Positions 10,667 through 20,839 of a DNA stretch of 64,000 nucleotides are shown piece by piece (position 1 is the first letter of the stretch; every line of letters begins with the position of its first letter). Both the position numbers and the translations under genes were made by a program. Below the pieces are notes generated by a model, which did not search any database, was not told where the DNA came from, and was given only the letters and a program-made list of their open reading frames with translations. Source of the stretch: Sacculina carcini (Eukaryota > Arthropoda > Thecostraca > Sacculinidae); assembly GCA_916048095.2 (NCBI GenBank), contig OU696571.1, positions 10,457,449-10,521,448 on the forward strand. The letters run 5' to 3'.

Positions 10667-11109
10667 CTGCTCAACAAACAAGGGCATGCACACACAACTT
10701 CACATCTGCGGTGATTCAACAAGACGAATACAACAATTATTTGACAATTCTAACAACGATTAGCAAATTATTTTCAGTTGTTAACAATTATATATGTGGC
10801 ACAAGTGAATGAATAAGGTTATTCGGTAATGTTCCCTGTGAGTTTCCAATATATAATATTTATTGCGTTATATCCAATCTTTTGTAATCAAATTTCAATT
10901 AGGCGTTACAGGATTTTCAGCTATATTCGCGATAACGATTTGTTTTATTTTTCATTGCAATAATTTTGAAACAGAAATTGCACACTCAGGTAGTCGGGGT
11001 TCAATGAACTAAGAAGCTGCACATGCCTGAATTAACGTCTCCCTGTGTGTGGGGGTGTATGTTTGTGTATGTTTGTGTGGGGGGTATATGTGTGTACGTG
11101 TGTGTGCGT
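10667..11109. other. AT-rich sequence with a TG-rich run
   Basis: No gene seen. A TG/GT-rich stretch occupies 11043-11108 next to the MITE insertion point. Confidence 0.5.
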
Positions 11110-11352
11110 CACTGGTGTATCCAGAGGGGGGCTTGGGGGCTGAAGTATCCCCCAAAATGTATCTATAAACTCCTCATAACCAAGAGATTCACTAAAAGAA
11201 GTCAAGAAAAATATTTTCTTTAGAATTTGTTGATATAAGCATTATCGAAAAGACGTTGCATAATGATGTATGTTTATGGCTGATCGGCCCTAAATCTCAG
11301 CCCCCCAAATTATTTCAGCCCCTGCCAAAATTTCACTCTGGATCCGCCACTG
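11110..11352. mobile_element. hAT-type MITE in a TG-rich run
   Basis: A 243-bp element begins CACTGGTGTATCCAGAG and ends CTCTGGATCCGCCACTG, imperfect inverted termini of the CAGTGGCGxATCCAGAG type. Flanks GTGTGCGT and GTGTGCGC agree at 7 of 8 positions, consistent with a hAT target duplication. Its internal sequence differs from the MITEs at 6173 and 12832. Confidence 0.75.
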
Positions 11353-12140
11353 GTGTGCGCGTGTGTGCGTGAGTATTTGAGCTCAACGGTAGCCGCAGGT
11401 GTTTTGTTAATACACAGCAATGCTAAAATCAAATCGATATAGAGATGATTATGGATATGTAACACTCGGGCTTGCCGTTAGGTACAATAAAAATATTCTA
11501 AGCCAGTGGCTATTCACCTTTGTCGACACCAGAAAAAAAAACTTCCCACAAATCAAGCATCGCCACATGTACCTATATATATATATATATATATAAATTT
11601 ATATGTGACTTCGTGCGGTTATTGTCGCTAGTAGATCCGCACTGTGTGCCTCTCGTAACCTCTTTGTCAATTATAGTGTGTGTGCGTTCTTATACAGTCT
11701 AACAACATATAATTTACTTTGATTTACGCGTACTGAATTACGACAAATGCCCACACCCACACACCCACAAACACATACACACACATGGACGAACACATAC
11801 ATACATACACACACATAATGCAGCAGAATGCAAGCGTCAAATATCCCCGTTTCTACTCATCCCATTCTGTATGTATGTGTGTGTGTATGTGTGGTCACTC
11901 TTGCGAAATTATTAAGTACAATTAGCACAAATGATACGGTGGTGTTCTCGCTGGGTAGCTTCGAGCAAGTATTCAACTAAATGACATGATGTTTGGAATC
12001 AATGTGAAAAAACACACATATAAACAATATCATTTACGAATAATGAGAATGTGTTTGCATGTATGAGCGTATGCTTGTATGTGTATGTTAGTGTGTGTGT
12101 GCGTGTGTTTGTATGTGTATGCCAGTGTGTGTGTGTGCTA

Positions 12141-12189
<49 letters not shown>

Positions 12190-12244
12190 TGTGTGTGTGT
12201 GTGTGTGTATGTGCGGTCGCTCCGCTGCTGCAAAATTATGCAAC
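11353..12244. other. Microsatellite-rich, no gene
   Basis: Contains (TA)n at 11574-11596, CA-rich runs at 11750-11815, and a long interrupted (TG)n at 12085-12208. Cysteine/valine-rich open frames across the last run are simple-repeat artefacts. Confidence 0.7.
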
Positions 12245-12246
12245 TA

Positions 12247-12592
12247 TACCATTTACAAGTCAATTTTACAAAACTGAAAGTCAATTTTACAAAACTGAAA
12301 GTCGATTTTACAATTGTGAAAATCTATTTTATAAAAGTGAAAATCAATTTTTTTAAAGTGAAACTCAATTTTACAAAAGTTAAAATCAGTTTTACAAAAG
12401 TGAAAATCAATTTTATGATTGTGAAAATCAATTTCACATTAGTGAAAATTAATTTTACAAAAGTGAAAATCAATTTTATGATTGTGAAAATCAATTTCAC
12501 ATTAGTGAAAATTAATTTTACAAAAGTGAAAATCAATTTTATGATTGTGAAAATCACTTTTACAATCGTTAAAATCAATTTAACAAAACATT
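12247..12592. repeat. Left arm: tandem 21-bp repeat array
   Basis: About 16 head-to-tail units of 21 bp with core GTGAAAATCAATTTTAC, some alternating with variants containing ATGATTGTG or CACATTAGTG. Each unit is itself roughly palindromic around AAAATCAATTTT. Because 21 is divisible by three and stops are rare, both strands stay open (a VKINFTK-type heptapeptide reading), but this is not evidence of a gene. Confidence 0.9.
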
Positions 12593-12831
12593 TAAGCATT
12601 GAAAATGGTTGTAGCAGATATCAAATTACTACGGGAAAAAAATCGACAATCATTTTGAGTAGCTCTCAGAACAGATCCGCTGTTATCAATGTTTTGCATA
12701 TCTGAGATTAATATGTAATTATGTTGAGAAAAAATTGTGTATTCAACACACGGGTGTATTATTAAATGACGTTTTGTGAGGCTTGTGTTATATTGGCGCT
12801 TCAAAAATCAATCTTATTTAGTTCCATATTA

Positions 12832-13109
12832 CAGTGGCGGCGCCAGGATTCTTCCGATGGGGGGCTGGGAGAGGCTAAGAAAAAAGTTGAGGGGGCTTGG
12901 CGAAGCATGAAGAGCTACACTCGAACGCTGATTACATAATAGTATAAGAGACGGGGGCACACTGATTCAGTCCTCGAACTTGAACCAAAATTACAGGACT
13001 TCATGTAAAGTGGTAAGAAATTGTATTGTCCATGATTATGATTTTTGGGGGCTTTATGGGGCTTGGCATATTTTTTTGGAGACTGGAGCCCCCCTTGGCG
13101 CCGCCACTG
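12832..13109. mobile_element. hAT-type MITE, relative of 6173-6487
   Basis: A 278-bp element starts CAGTGGCGGCGCCAGGAT and ends CTTGGCGCCGCCACTG. It shares internal sequence (GAAGAGCTACACTCGAACGC and others) with the copy at 6173. No exact 8-bp duplication is visible here; flanks share only TA, so the duplication has probably mutated. Confidence 0.85.
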
Positions 13110-13277
13110 TATAAATATAATTATTATAATTACTCTCAGTTTGAATATGCTTCGTAATGTGTTACTCGACCAAAATTTACATCAAAGTTTTACTCACAAG
13201 GACAAGTGCTGTATTGAACCTTGTGTCTGATAACTTGTGTCTGAATTCGTGATACAACACAAAACATGAGGCCTTAT

Positions 13278-14575
13278 ACAAACAAACAAACAAACAAACC
13301 ATGTATTTGGTATAGCGCACTAATTTGCAAAGGCGCGAAAACGTACAAAATAGAGCAAAATAAGGTATAAACAGTGATAGGGGCTCAAAAAGAACAAAGT
13401 TATATGAGCTGAAGTGACAAGGCACAAAAATATCAAGAGCAGTGAATATATACAACAATCAAGAAAATCAAGAAAATATACACAGCGCATGATCAGAGGA
13501 GAGAGAGATAATAAAAGAATGGGAACAGAGAAATGTAGCTGACAGAGAAAATATTTAATTTTGGGGTTGAGATATAAGCCAAAAAAGAGTATCAGCAATT
13601 CCTATAGGGGTAAGTGGGCGGCGACGGAAGAGATAGTAAGTATAAATGAAGGGAAGCCGAAAAGGAAGAGTAGGATTTTTTCTGTAGAATGTGATGAGGA
13701 AGAGAGTTATAAAGTCGTGGAGCGGAAAAGTAGAAGGATTTAGCTGACCAGTTAGACTCGTGGTCAGCAGGAGGACATACGAGGGGCACAGGACGGCGAA
13801 CTAAAGGACGATCAGAGGGAGTTAGAAGCGAATACAGGTTAGAAGGTGGAGAAGGAGTATGGAGAAGTTTATAGACAATGCAGCACAGCTTATGGTGGAT
13901 TCTGGACAGAGCAGGCAACCAGCCAAGTTTACGAATATGGGCGGATGTGGGTGACTTGGGGGGAAGACGAAAGACAAAGCGGCAAGAAAGATTTATAATT
14001 GACTGGAGAGAGCGGATGGATTTTAGAGGAAGTTGAAAAAATAAAGAATTGCAGTAATCGATATGCGAAAAAATATATGAATTAATTAGAAGTAGAGCGG
14101 ATGCCTCATCAAGATGAGAGCGGATCGGGTACAATTGACGTAAAACAAAACGACAGTAACGTGAAATTTTGAAAATGTGTTGAGCGAATGACAGTGTGGG
14201 GTCAAATTGAACTCCTAGATTACGAATTTGTGAGGAAAGAGGTAGATCTATTGAACAAGGAGTAATTTTGGGTGGATGGAAAAGAAGATAAACAGTTTTC
14301 TCAGGGTTCAGTAGGAGATTTCGAGAGGAGGCCCACTCAGCTATGTGGGAGAGAAGTTTAGGAATTAGGTTAGTATTGGCCAGAGAAAAAGGAAAATAGA
14401 TTTGTATGTCATCCGCATATATGTGAAAGGAGATGGGATAGCTGCGGAGAATAGGACAAAGAGAGGAAACGTACAGATTAAAAAGGAGAGGATTGAGAAG
14501 GGAGCCCTGTGGGACTCCGGATTCAAGTGGTCGAGGTGAGGAAAGTTCACAATTACAGCGCACAGAATAGGAGCA
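13278..14575 (-). mobile_element. 5'-truncated CR1/L2-like LINE
   Basis: Reverse-strand LINE of the same family as 1-3590. The RT frame (from about 14575 to 13592) starts shortly before motif B (GVPQGSLLNPLLFNLY). It has the catalytic box HIYADDIQIY, thumb sequences including ILRSYPISFH, and a C-terminus ending in YPYRNC. The 3'UTR follows and ends with a box like GCGCTATACCAAATACA and a (GTTT)n tail at 13278-13296. The reading frame is intact over some 320 codons, so this is a younger insertion than the host transposon. Upstream residues before about 14575 belong to the host element. Confidence 0.85.
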
Positions 14576-14839
14576 CAGAATATTTATTGTCAGTAAACGA
14601 CGCATGACAAATACATTAAACATCACATGTGGAATCAACTGATCAAAACATTAAATTTCATGCAGGTCTTCTTATCTAGCAGCCGCAGGATAATACACTT
14701 CTACTCTAGAGCAGAACGACATGAGCATCTGTGGAGTGATCTTTTTCATTCCCATTAGAGCCGATTCCTCCAAAGTCCTCAGCCTCATCTCCCCTAGGGT
14801 CAGGTCGCCTTATCCGCGTCTTGCAGACGCTAATTGTGG

Positions 14840-15730
14840 CACCACGCTACTTAGATGCTCTTTTACTGATGCCTTGAGGGAACTCCACAGGACTCTGAGT
14901 TTAGATAAGACTCCAGAGTTCAATAGGATTTAGGAGGTACGAGTATGGTGCCAGTCGCAGAACTCTGGCATCATCGTCTTATCTGATCACAGACTCGAGC
15001 GATGTATGAGCTGGCGCGTTATCAATAATGAATGTGGGCTTGTAGACACCATCCACCATGCACTGGTTGACGAGTTGTCGGAACCAGGCGTTTGCTTGAG
15101 TTGATTTGAATGCTCCTCTTTGTATTTCAAGGCGAATGGCGATATTGTTAGTTATAACCCCGATACAGTGAACATTGCTTCCTCTGCAAGAAGTTGTAAC
15201 AACCTCAGCTCTTTTACCAAATTCGGACCGGCCTTCTTTGCGTCGACAAAACAAATTGAAATTTGTTTCATCAATATATATTAGAGTTCTCCCCTCTGAA
15301 CGATGCTGAAAAGTTCGTCCATATAAGCCTTTCTTTTTGCCTTGACATCTGGGCGATTCATATGACCGACGTGTGGTCTGACGTTTTTCAGAGTTAATAG
15401 CTCTGTTATTAGCTCTCCGTCGAGCCAGTTTTTTTTATTGTGTTCACACACGCATTGACTTGAAATCCTCAGTCAAGTGCTGTTTAGCTCTCTCAGTGTG
15501 ATGGAAGGAATATTTTGTATATTCGCAAGAAAAAATTATACTATCTCAGTATTCTTGCGAGTTGTTGAACTTCCTTTTGGCTTGGGCTTAATCTGGTCAT
15601 TTTGTAGCCATTTGTATATCGTAGTCAACTTGACTCCTAAAGAGAGAGCTACATCTTGCCAATTTCTCCCATCTCTGTGCGCATTAACGACGCCAGCTCT
15701 GTCAGCTGCACTCACTTTGTTGGATGGCAT
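14840..15730 (-). pseudogene. IS630/Tc1-like DDE transposase (decayed)
   Basis: Starting at MPSNKVSAADRAG (15730), the first 60 residues form a helix-turn-helix (WQDVALSLGVKLTTIYKWL), the DNA-binding end of such transposases. After frame changes come the first catalytic Asp region IYIDETNFNL with RRKEGRSEFGKRAE, then the second Asp in FIIDNAPAH (about 15035), and finally APYSYLLNPIELW with the last Glu, 33 residues after the second Asp. In-frame stops follow SVIR and WSLI. The enzyme would cut and join the element's TIRs at TA. The copy cannot work as it stands. Confidence 0.75.
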
Positions 15731-15973
15731 TTTGCTAGTATATAATTCAAATAACAACACGGTTTGATTACAACGATCAATTATTAATAATGATTGGTAC
15801 TGTTCAATAAGACTGCAACGATCACCAGAATTACAACGAGCTTTCAATTCAACGTGAAGCAGAAATTCCGTGAATTAGGATATTGAATAGCATATGAACA
15901 ATCCAATCGAATGCATATTAAAAATAAAACAATTTTTAAAACGTATTTTAACACAAAATTCTTATTTCGCAGA

Positions 15974-16200
15974 CTGAACTTTCACTTTTGTGAAATTCAT
16001 TTCCACAATTATGAAATTGAATTTCACTTTTGTAAAATGGATTTTCTCAATTATAAAATTTATTTTCACCTTTGTAAAATTGATTTTCACTTTTGTAAAA
16101 TTTAGTTTCACTTTTATAAATTGATTTTTACTTTTGTAAAATTGATTTTCACAATTATAAAATTTATTTTCAGTTTTCTAAAATTGACTTGTAAATGGTA
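15974..16200. repeat. Right arm: inverted 21-bp repeat array
   Basis: About 10-11 units of the same 21-bp repeat in opposite orientation to the left arm, ending in CTTGTAAATGGTA. The array is shorter and more diverged than the left arm. The terminal 20 or so bases match the left end in inverted orientation. Confidence 0.85.
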
Positions 16201-16202
16201 TA

Positions 16203-16546
16203 GAGCTCGTAAAAATGAGACAGTGCATTCTCGCAAGGAAGTTTCTAGCAATCGCTCAACTGAATGACGCATTGTATAGAATGAAGGTGAAAAACAAACA
16301 CTGATAGAGAACCAATTTTAATTACAAATACAATATTGGTAAGCTACACATACACACTCGAAAAACGCTTCTGGAACACGCACATACACGGCGATGTACT
16401 TAATTAAACGTTCAATTTTGCTACGCACTCTATACTCCACAGTGCATTTGCAAACGCTCGCTGCAATGCATGTACGCATGCAATGATCGTATGTTCAACA
16501 TGTATGTACACACAGACACGCACGCCAATATACACCAACGCACGGA
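16203..16546. other. No recognised feature
   Basis: AT-rich flank between two transposons. CA-rich short runs occur at 16338-16395 and 16500-16540; no gene was seen. Confidence 0.5.
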
Positions 16547-16554
16547 CGTGTGAC

Positions 16555-18122
16555 TAGAGATGCGACCTAAAAACGACGTTTTTTTTAAAAAAGACAACGT
16601 TTTTTGCCCAAAAAAATCCTCGAACAAAAAACACGTTTTTTTAAGAGTCATGCAATGAATTCAAATTATGGAAACGATATATTTGGGATGTTAAATGAAT
16701 TATTTTTTATCAACACATGAGTTATTCATGCTATTAGAGACCCTATCAAATTGAATTATAATTAAATATGCACAATATAATTGTTATAATGTGTCTCAAA
16801 GCCCTAATATCATTGTTTGCACGGTACTGTGCGTTAATTCTATGTACAGTACAGTTTTGCAATCAATTATTGAGCTAATAATTGTGTAAGAAAGCAGGGT
16901 TTGAGAACCGTCTTTTATGCTAAAATCTGAAACTGTTTTAAAAAAAACAACAGGTGGCATGATTTTTTATTATTTTTTACATATTACCTTTTTCCTACCA
17001 GAAATGAGCTACGTTGATTATAATAAGTGTCATCATTTCATTCAGCAGATAAATTATTTGCAAATATAAAAGTACACAATGCAAATATCTACTCGAATAC
17101 TACAAATATGCACACAAAATTAGTGTCCCTAATGAGACTACGAATAAAAGCGGGTCACATTGATCAGAGTGGCAATCCTGACCAGAAAAACGGGCAATAT
17201 TTTCATATAGGCAAAAAACGACTGAGGAAATATATTCAATGTACAAAAAGGTATTTGAACACAAATAAATACATCAAAGAAACCATCATCCATAAATCCA
17301 GTTCTAAAAACAGGTTACTAATGAAAAACCAATTAATTCGGTTCGATTTTCCTTGATCTGCCGCCAGTTTCTTCTAAATCTCTACATCTACGAAAACCGT
17401 TCTTCAAAAAATATTTTTTGAAAAAACCATGGTTTTAAAAAACAATTTAAATCAAGTGGTTTAACCAGCCGCTTATACCAGCAGGCTACTTGCTATACAA
17501 AAGGTATTTGAACGCACATAAATCAAATCAATCTTCCATAGAGACTGTTCTAGAAAGCATTGTTTCATTAAAAATGCGTTAGTTTAAATAAGTGTTTGTC
17601 AAAAAAACACTTGACCAACCAATTAACTTGTCTTGTTCTGCTGTCAACATTTTCTGAATCTGTACATTAATCAAACAAATTTAAAACCAATTTGAAAAAC
17701 ATCATTACATTTTTTTCATAAAAACATGGTTTCTTTAAAAAACACACATGATTACTCAATGAATTTGTTTTGTTCTGCTGACAAATTATTTCAAATATCC
17801 ACATCATTAATACCATCTTTAAAAACATGGGCTTTCTCAATGAAAAAACCTAAACCAACGGACCCGGATGCACTTTCAAACACTCTCTTGAGGTATTTAT
17901 TGATAAATATTTTTGTTTTTCATACTATTATCAAATTATGTTTGAAGTAAGACACGTAAAGATGTACAAAACGTCAATTAAATTCGTTTCTATGTACTAA
18001 AATACAACATCCGATGACGATTGGGGCTAATTCTAAAAAATATAGGAAAACAAAAAAACCTAAAAAACATGTTTTTTTGCACAAAAAACCGCAACCAGAA
18101 AAAAACGTTTTTTGCATCACTA
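16555..18122. mobile_element. 1.57-kb non-autonomous hAT element, copy 1
   Basis: The element begins TAGAGATGCGACCTAAAAAC and ends AACGTTTTTTGCATCACTA. Both flanks carry CGTGTGAC (16547-16554, 18123-18130), an exact 8-bp duplication. The ends are packed with A- and T-runs around AACGTTTT, so the termini can pair extensively. Inside are diverged direct repeats of about 250 bp (the GTATTTGAAC landmark recurs at 17251 and 17504; GTTCTGCTGxCAA landmarks recur). No transposase is encoded. A second copy spans 27964-40510. Confidence 0.85.
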
Positions 18123-18130
18123 CGTGTGAC

Positions 18131-19221
18131 ACGCACACACACACACGTACGTTTAGCTCTATTATTTTAGGTAGATATACGAGACATACGAATTGTATTT
18201 ATATGTGCTAATAATACATTGAATAATTCATAATCTCTTTCGACCAAATCACGATTATAATTTAAGCATGGTCTGCTCAAAGTCCTAGCACCATCCACCA
18301 TGCACTAAAGTCCTAGAACTATTCACTATATCTATTGTTACTCTATATATTTATGAAGTTTTTTTTTTTAATGATAATTTTCTATTAAGCCTTAGCGACG
18401 CATTAAAATGGCTTAGCGATCCAACTTTGTGTATCTACCCAGACATTAATAACTACTGTTCTAATGCAGTGTTTTTAATAATTATTTCAGTTAGTCGACC
18501 TCAGAAAAGAATGGCCAAATTTTGGCCAGATTTCACTTTGCGTTTGTTGCTGCTATTACACTATATCACTACACTGCCACTATATAAATGGTGTTAGTTG
18601 TCTCGTGCTTGGCCGGCTTAATGCTGAAGCAGCAGATCAAACAATACTCCTTCAACACGACAAAACATAACATAATGCCAAGTTCCATTCATACTACACT
18701 ATTAATGAGACACAACAGTTCATTCAGTACACAACAGTACATTCTCAAGTAAGCACATTTTTACTCACACAACGAGAGCTGTCGCGGCATCATTGTACCG
18801 GGTTATATGACCAGTCAGACAAAGGATCGCCAGACTTTCTGGCTCGAGAGGTTACTCTTCCATATAACAGGTATAATTTATATGGCTCGAAAACTTGATA
18901 CCTCCTATTTTGTTTATTTAATATTTTTATCACTATAAGGATATGATTACAATGAAAAAGTAGTTTATTTGTTTCTAAGTCATTTGTATTCTCAATTGAA
19001 TATACTCAATTAACACACATCCCCTCCAGAATTGCCTTTAAGCTGGGACCCTCAGCTAATCTAGTCTACTCTAAGCCCCTGAGCTAGATAACAGAAAATA
19101 TATCAAGCATCAGCTAGCCAATCAGCACTGACGACATCCTCACTGTTTGTCCTTTTGCGCTCGAGTATTGGCACAAGACGCTGCCACATGTCGCACGTGA
19201 CAGCAGGGACGATGTGTCGCT
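18131..19221. other. AT-rich, nothing recognised
   Basis: No coding signature and no match to other repeats in the window. It would be downstream flank or 3'UTR of the candidate gene that ends at 19222. Confidence 0.5.
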
Positions 19222-19424
19222 TCACTTGGCACGCGCTGTGTACTGCGGTACAGACGGCGCCATCTTGACACGGTAAACGGGACGAGTCTCCTTGACGCCA
19301 ACCAACGCTTGCTTGACTTCGACGTCGCGCTTGCTGTTGACCACTTCCGAGCTGAACTCGCGGGCAACCCGGTACATGTGGCTGGTTTTTGGCGGAGAAC
19401 GGCCTCTCAGAGCCCGTTCCTCGT
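19222..19424 (-). CDS. Candidate last exon of a host gene
   Basis: Reverse strand. An acceptor (ATTACTGCAACTGTAACAG, ending at 19425) precedes 67 codons closed by TGA at 19222. Third codon positions are mostly G or C although the surroundings are AT-rich, which suggests real coding sequence. The protein is basic and hydrophilic, with the strings SPPKTSHMYRVAREFSSEVV and ETRPVYRVKMAPSVP. The exon starts in phase 1 and joins the upstream exon at 20428-20548 in frame, making an Asp codon over the junction. I do not recognise the family; no membrane segment or enzyme motif is visible. Confidence 0.5.
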
Positions 19425-19919
19425 CTGTTACAGTTGCAGTAATTATATCAATCTGTATGATTATTGCCAGCCTTCTCAACGCCTTCAAGTTTCACTTGAT
19501 CACTGGGATAATTATATGGGGAACTGCAAGCTTTATTCACAGACGTTAACGCGACTTTTTGTAAACCCCAAATTGATTAATACACTTTCATAATGATGCA
19601 GTTAGTTGCTGTAAAAATTTCCAGGTGCAAAATAGGTTATTTTTCATATGTTATCAATTATATGCATGGGTAAACACATATCTTTCCATAATATAGAGGT
19701 AAAAATATCCACAAGTAAGCGATGATAGGAAGGATGAAATCCTGCAATCACTTTATGGTGTATTAGGCAGAACTATATTGATAATATTTTCACTCACAAA
19801 GATATCCAAAGCCATAGTGATATAGTATCCCAAAGATATAGAGAGAGTTTGAGAAATATGAGTTTAGTCAGGAATTTAAAACCTATTTAACAAAAAAAAG
19901 AAACAGATTTGGTTGTGGT

Positions 19920-20101
19920 GGCTTGTTCTGGGTGAGCGTTTTCATCGTAGGAAGGTCAACAGAGCGCGCATGCTGTACAAGATCAAGCACAAAGACCATC
20001 TTCCAAGGAACAAGTCACTTCGTGATGATTTTGTGGCAGCAAGGAGCACACGATTTTCATCTACACATCATCCGCAGTGTATGGCTCCAATTCGTTGTTG
20101 A
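19920..20101 (+). pseudogene. Possible LINE RT C-terminal scrap
   Basis: The forward frame reads RKVNRARMLYKIKHKDHLP followed by Arg/Ser-rich sequence. This resembles the region of some LINE reverse transcriptases that reads RRxxARLxMLYKI. A second frame gives a weak FFxLPWE ending. Only one short motif supports it. It lies in the intron between the two candidate host exons. Confidence 0.3.
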
Positions 20102-20427
20102 ACATAACAATTCCAATGTTGCATTTTTCCAGCTACCGTGGGAGCATAGACTACGTTGAATGATGATGATTTCACTAAGAAAAGTGTATTTGCATGAAAA
20201 TGTATGCTAATTATTATTTAGCGATGATTAATTACAGTTTATAAATAGGTTTAGAAGTGACATAACCAAAATCTTCAACAAATATATTGTCTGCATTTTT
20301 AATTTCATATCTTGGAAGATGGCATATTACATATTTGGGATACAAATGAACTATTATATTGTCGCTAGAAAGGTCAAGTATCGATAAGAACCGATTTATA
20401 CAACATTGCTCAGGAAATTTGGCACAC

Positions 20428-20548
20428 CTTTCAATCCCTTCATGAAGTCGAGCCAGAAGCCAGCGTTGCGCTCGAGAGGTCGTCCAATTGTGTACAGATC
20501 TAGGTCTTGTTTGCTGTGAACCATCTCGTAAGCTGTTCGTCCACCAGT
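20428..20548 (-). CDS. Candidate internal exon of the same host gene
   Basis: A reverse-strand exon of 121 bp lies between an acceptor (TTTTGAAATGTAG at 20549-20561) and a donor (AAAG|GTGTGC, GT at 20426-20427). It encodes 40 codons starting TGGRTAYEMVHSKQDLDLY, then GRPLERNAGFWLDFMKGLK. It starts in phase 0 and ends in phase 1, which matches the following exon. G/C-ending codons are moderately frequent. The family was not recognised. Consistency of two splice sites, phase and codon use in a 1.3-kb span is the evidence; no homology is claimed. Confidence 0.5.
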
Positions 20549-20639
20549 CTACATTTCAAAATTGAGTTGTTCAGACAATGAAAACAAGTTCAATAGGTGT
20601 TTGAAATAACTGACAAGGGAAATATTCACCATAATAGCA

Positions 20640-20830
20640 GTGGAAGCTACAACGTGGATGGGATCCACCATATGAGCCCCAACATATGTTCCACTGTATG
20701 ACTTCATCATATGACCTCTACCATAGGACCAAGCATTTGATCCTATCATATGAGCCTCACCATATAACCCCATCATATGATCCCCATCATACGGGCGCTA
20801 TCATATGAGCTCAACTATGTGGACCTCGCA
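20640..20830. repeat. Degenerate CATATGAG minisatellite
   Basis: About ten imperfect copies of a 15-20 bp unit based on CCATCATATGAGCCC, with each copy containing an NdeI-like CATATG core or a one-base variant. It lies in the long intron of the candidate gene. Confidence 0.8.
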
Positions 20831-20839
20831 AAGTAAACC

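Larger units (their letters stand above)
12247..16200 (-). mobile_element. IS630/Tc1-like transposon with 21-bp-repeat arms
   Basis: The outer ends are TACCATTTACAAGTCAATTT at 12247 and its inverted equivalent ending at 16200, each flanked by TA (12245-12246, 16201-16202), as expected for Tc1/mariner-type insertion. Just inside both ends lie inverted arrays of a 21-bp repeat. The interior carries a degenerate reverse-strand DDE transposase (about 15730-14840). Two later insertions are nested inside: a hAT MITE (12832-13109) and a 5'-truncated LINE (13278-14575). Without them the element would be about 2.4 kb. Confidence 0.75.

Noticed and set aside
12151-12705. 184-codon open frame with VKINFTK-type heptad repeats
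   Set aside because: It is a reading of the (TG)n run and the 21-bp repeat array. Both strands stay open for the same reason, and the array is an arm of a transposon.
15974-16200. A CRISPR-like repeat array
   Set aside because: Repeats are directly adjacent with no unique spacers, the unit is 21 bp, and this is animal DNA.
20549-20776. Met/His/Gly-rich open frame on the reverse strand
   Set aside because: Arises from the CATATGAG minisatellite.
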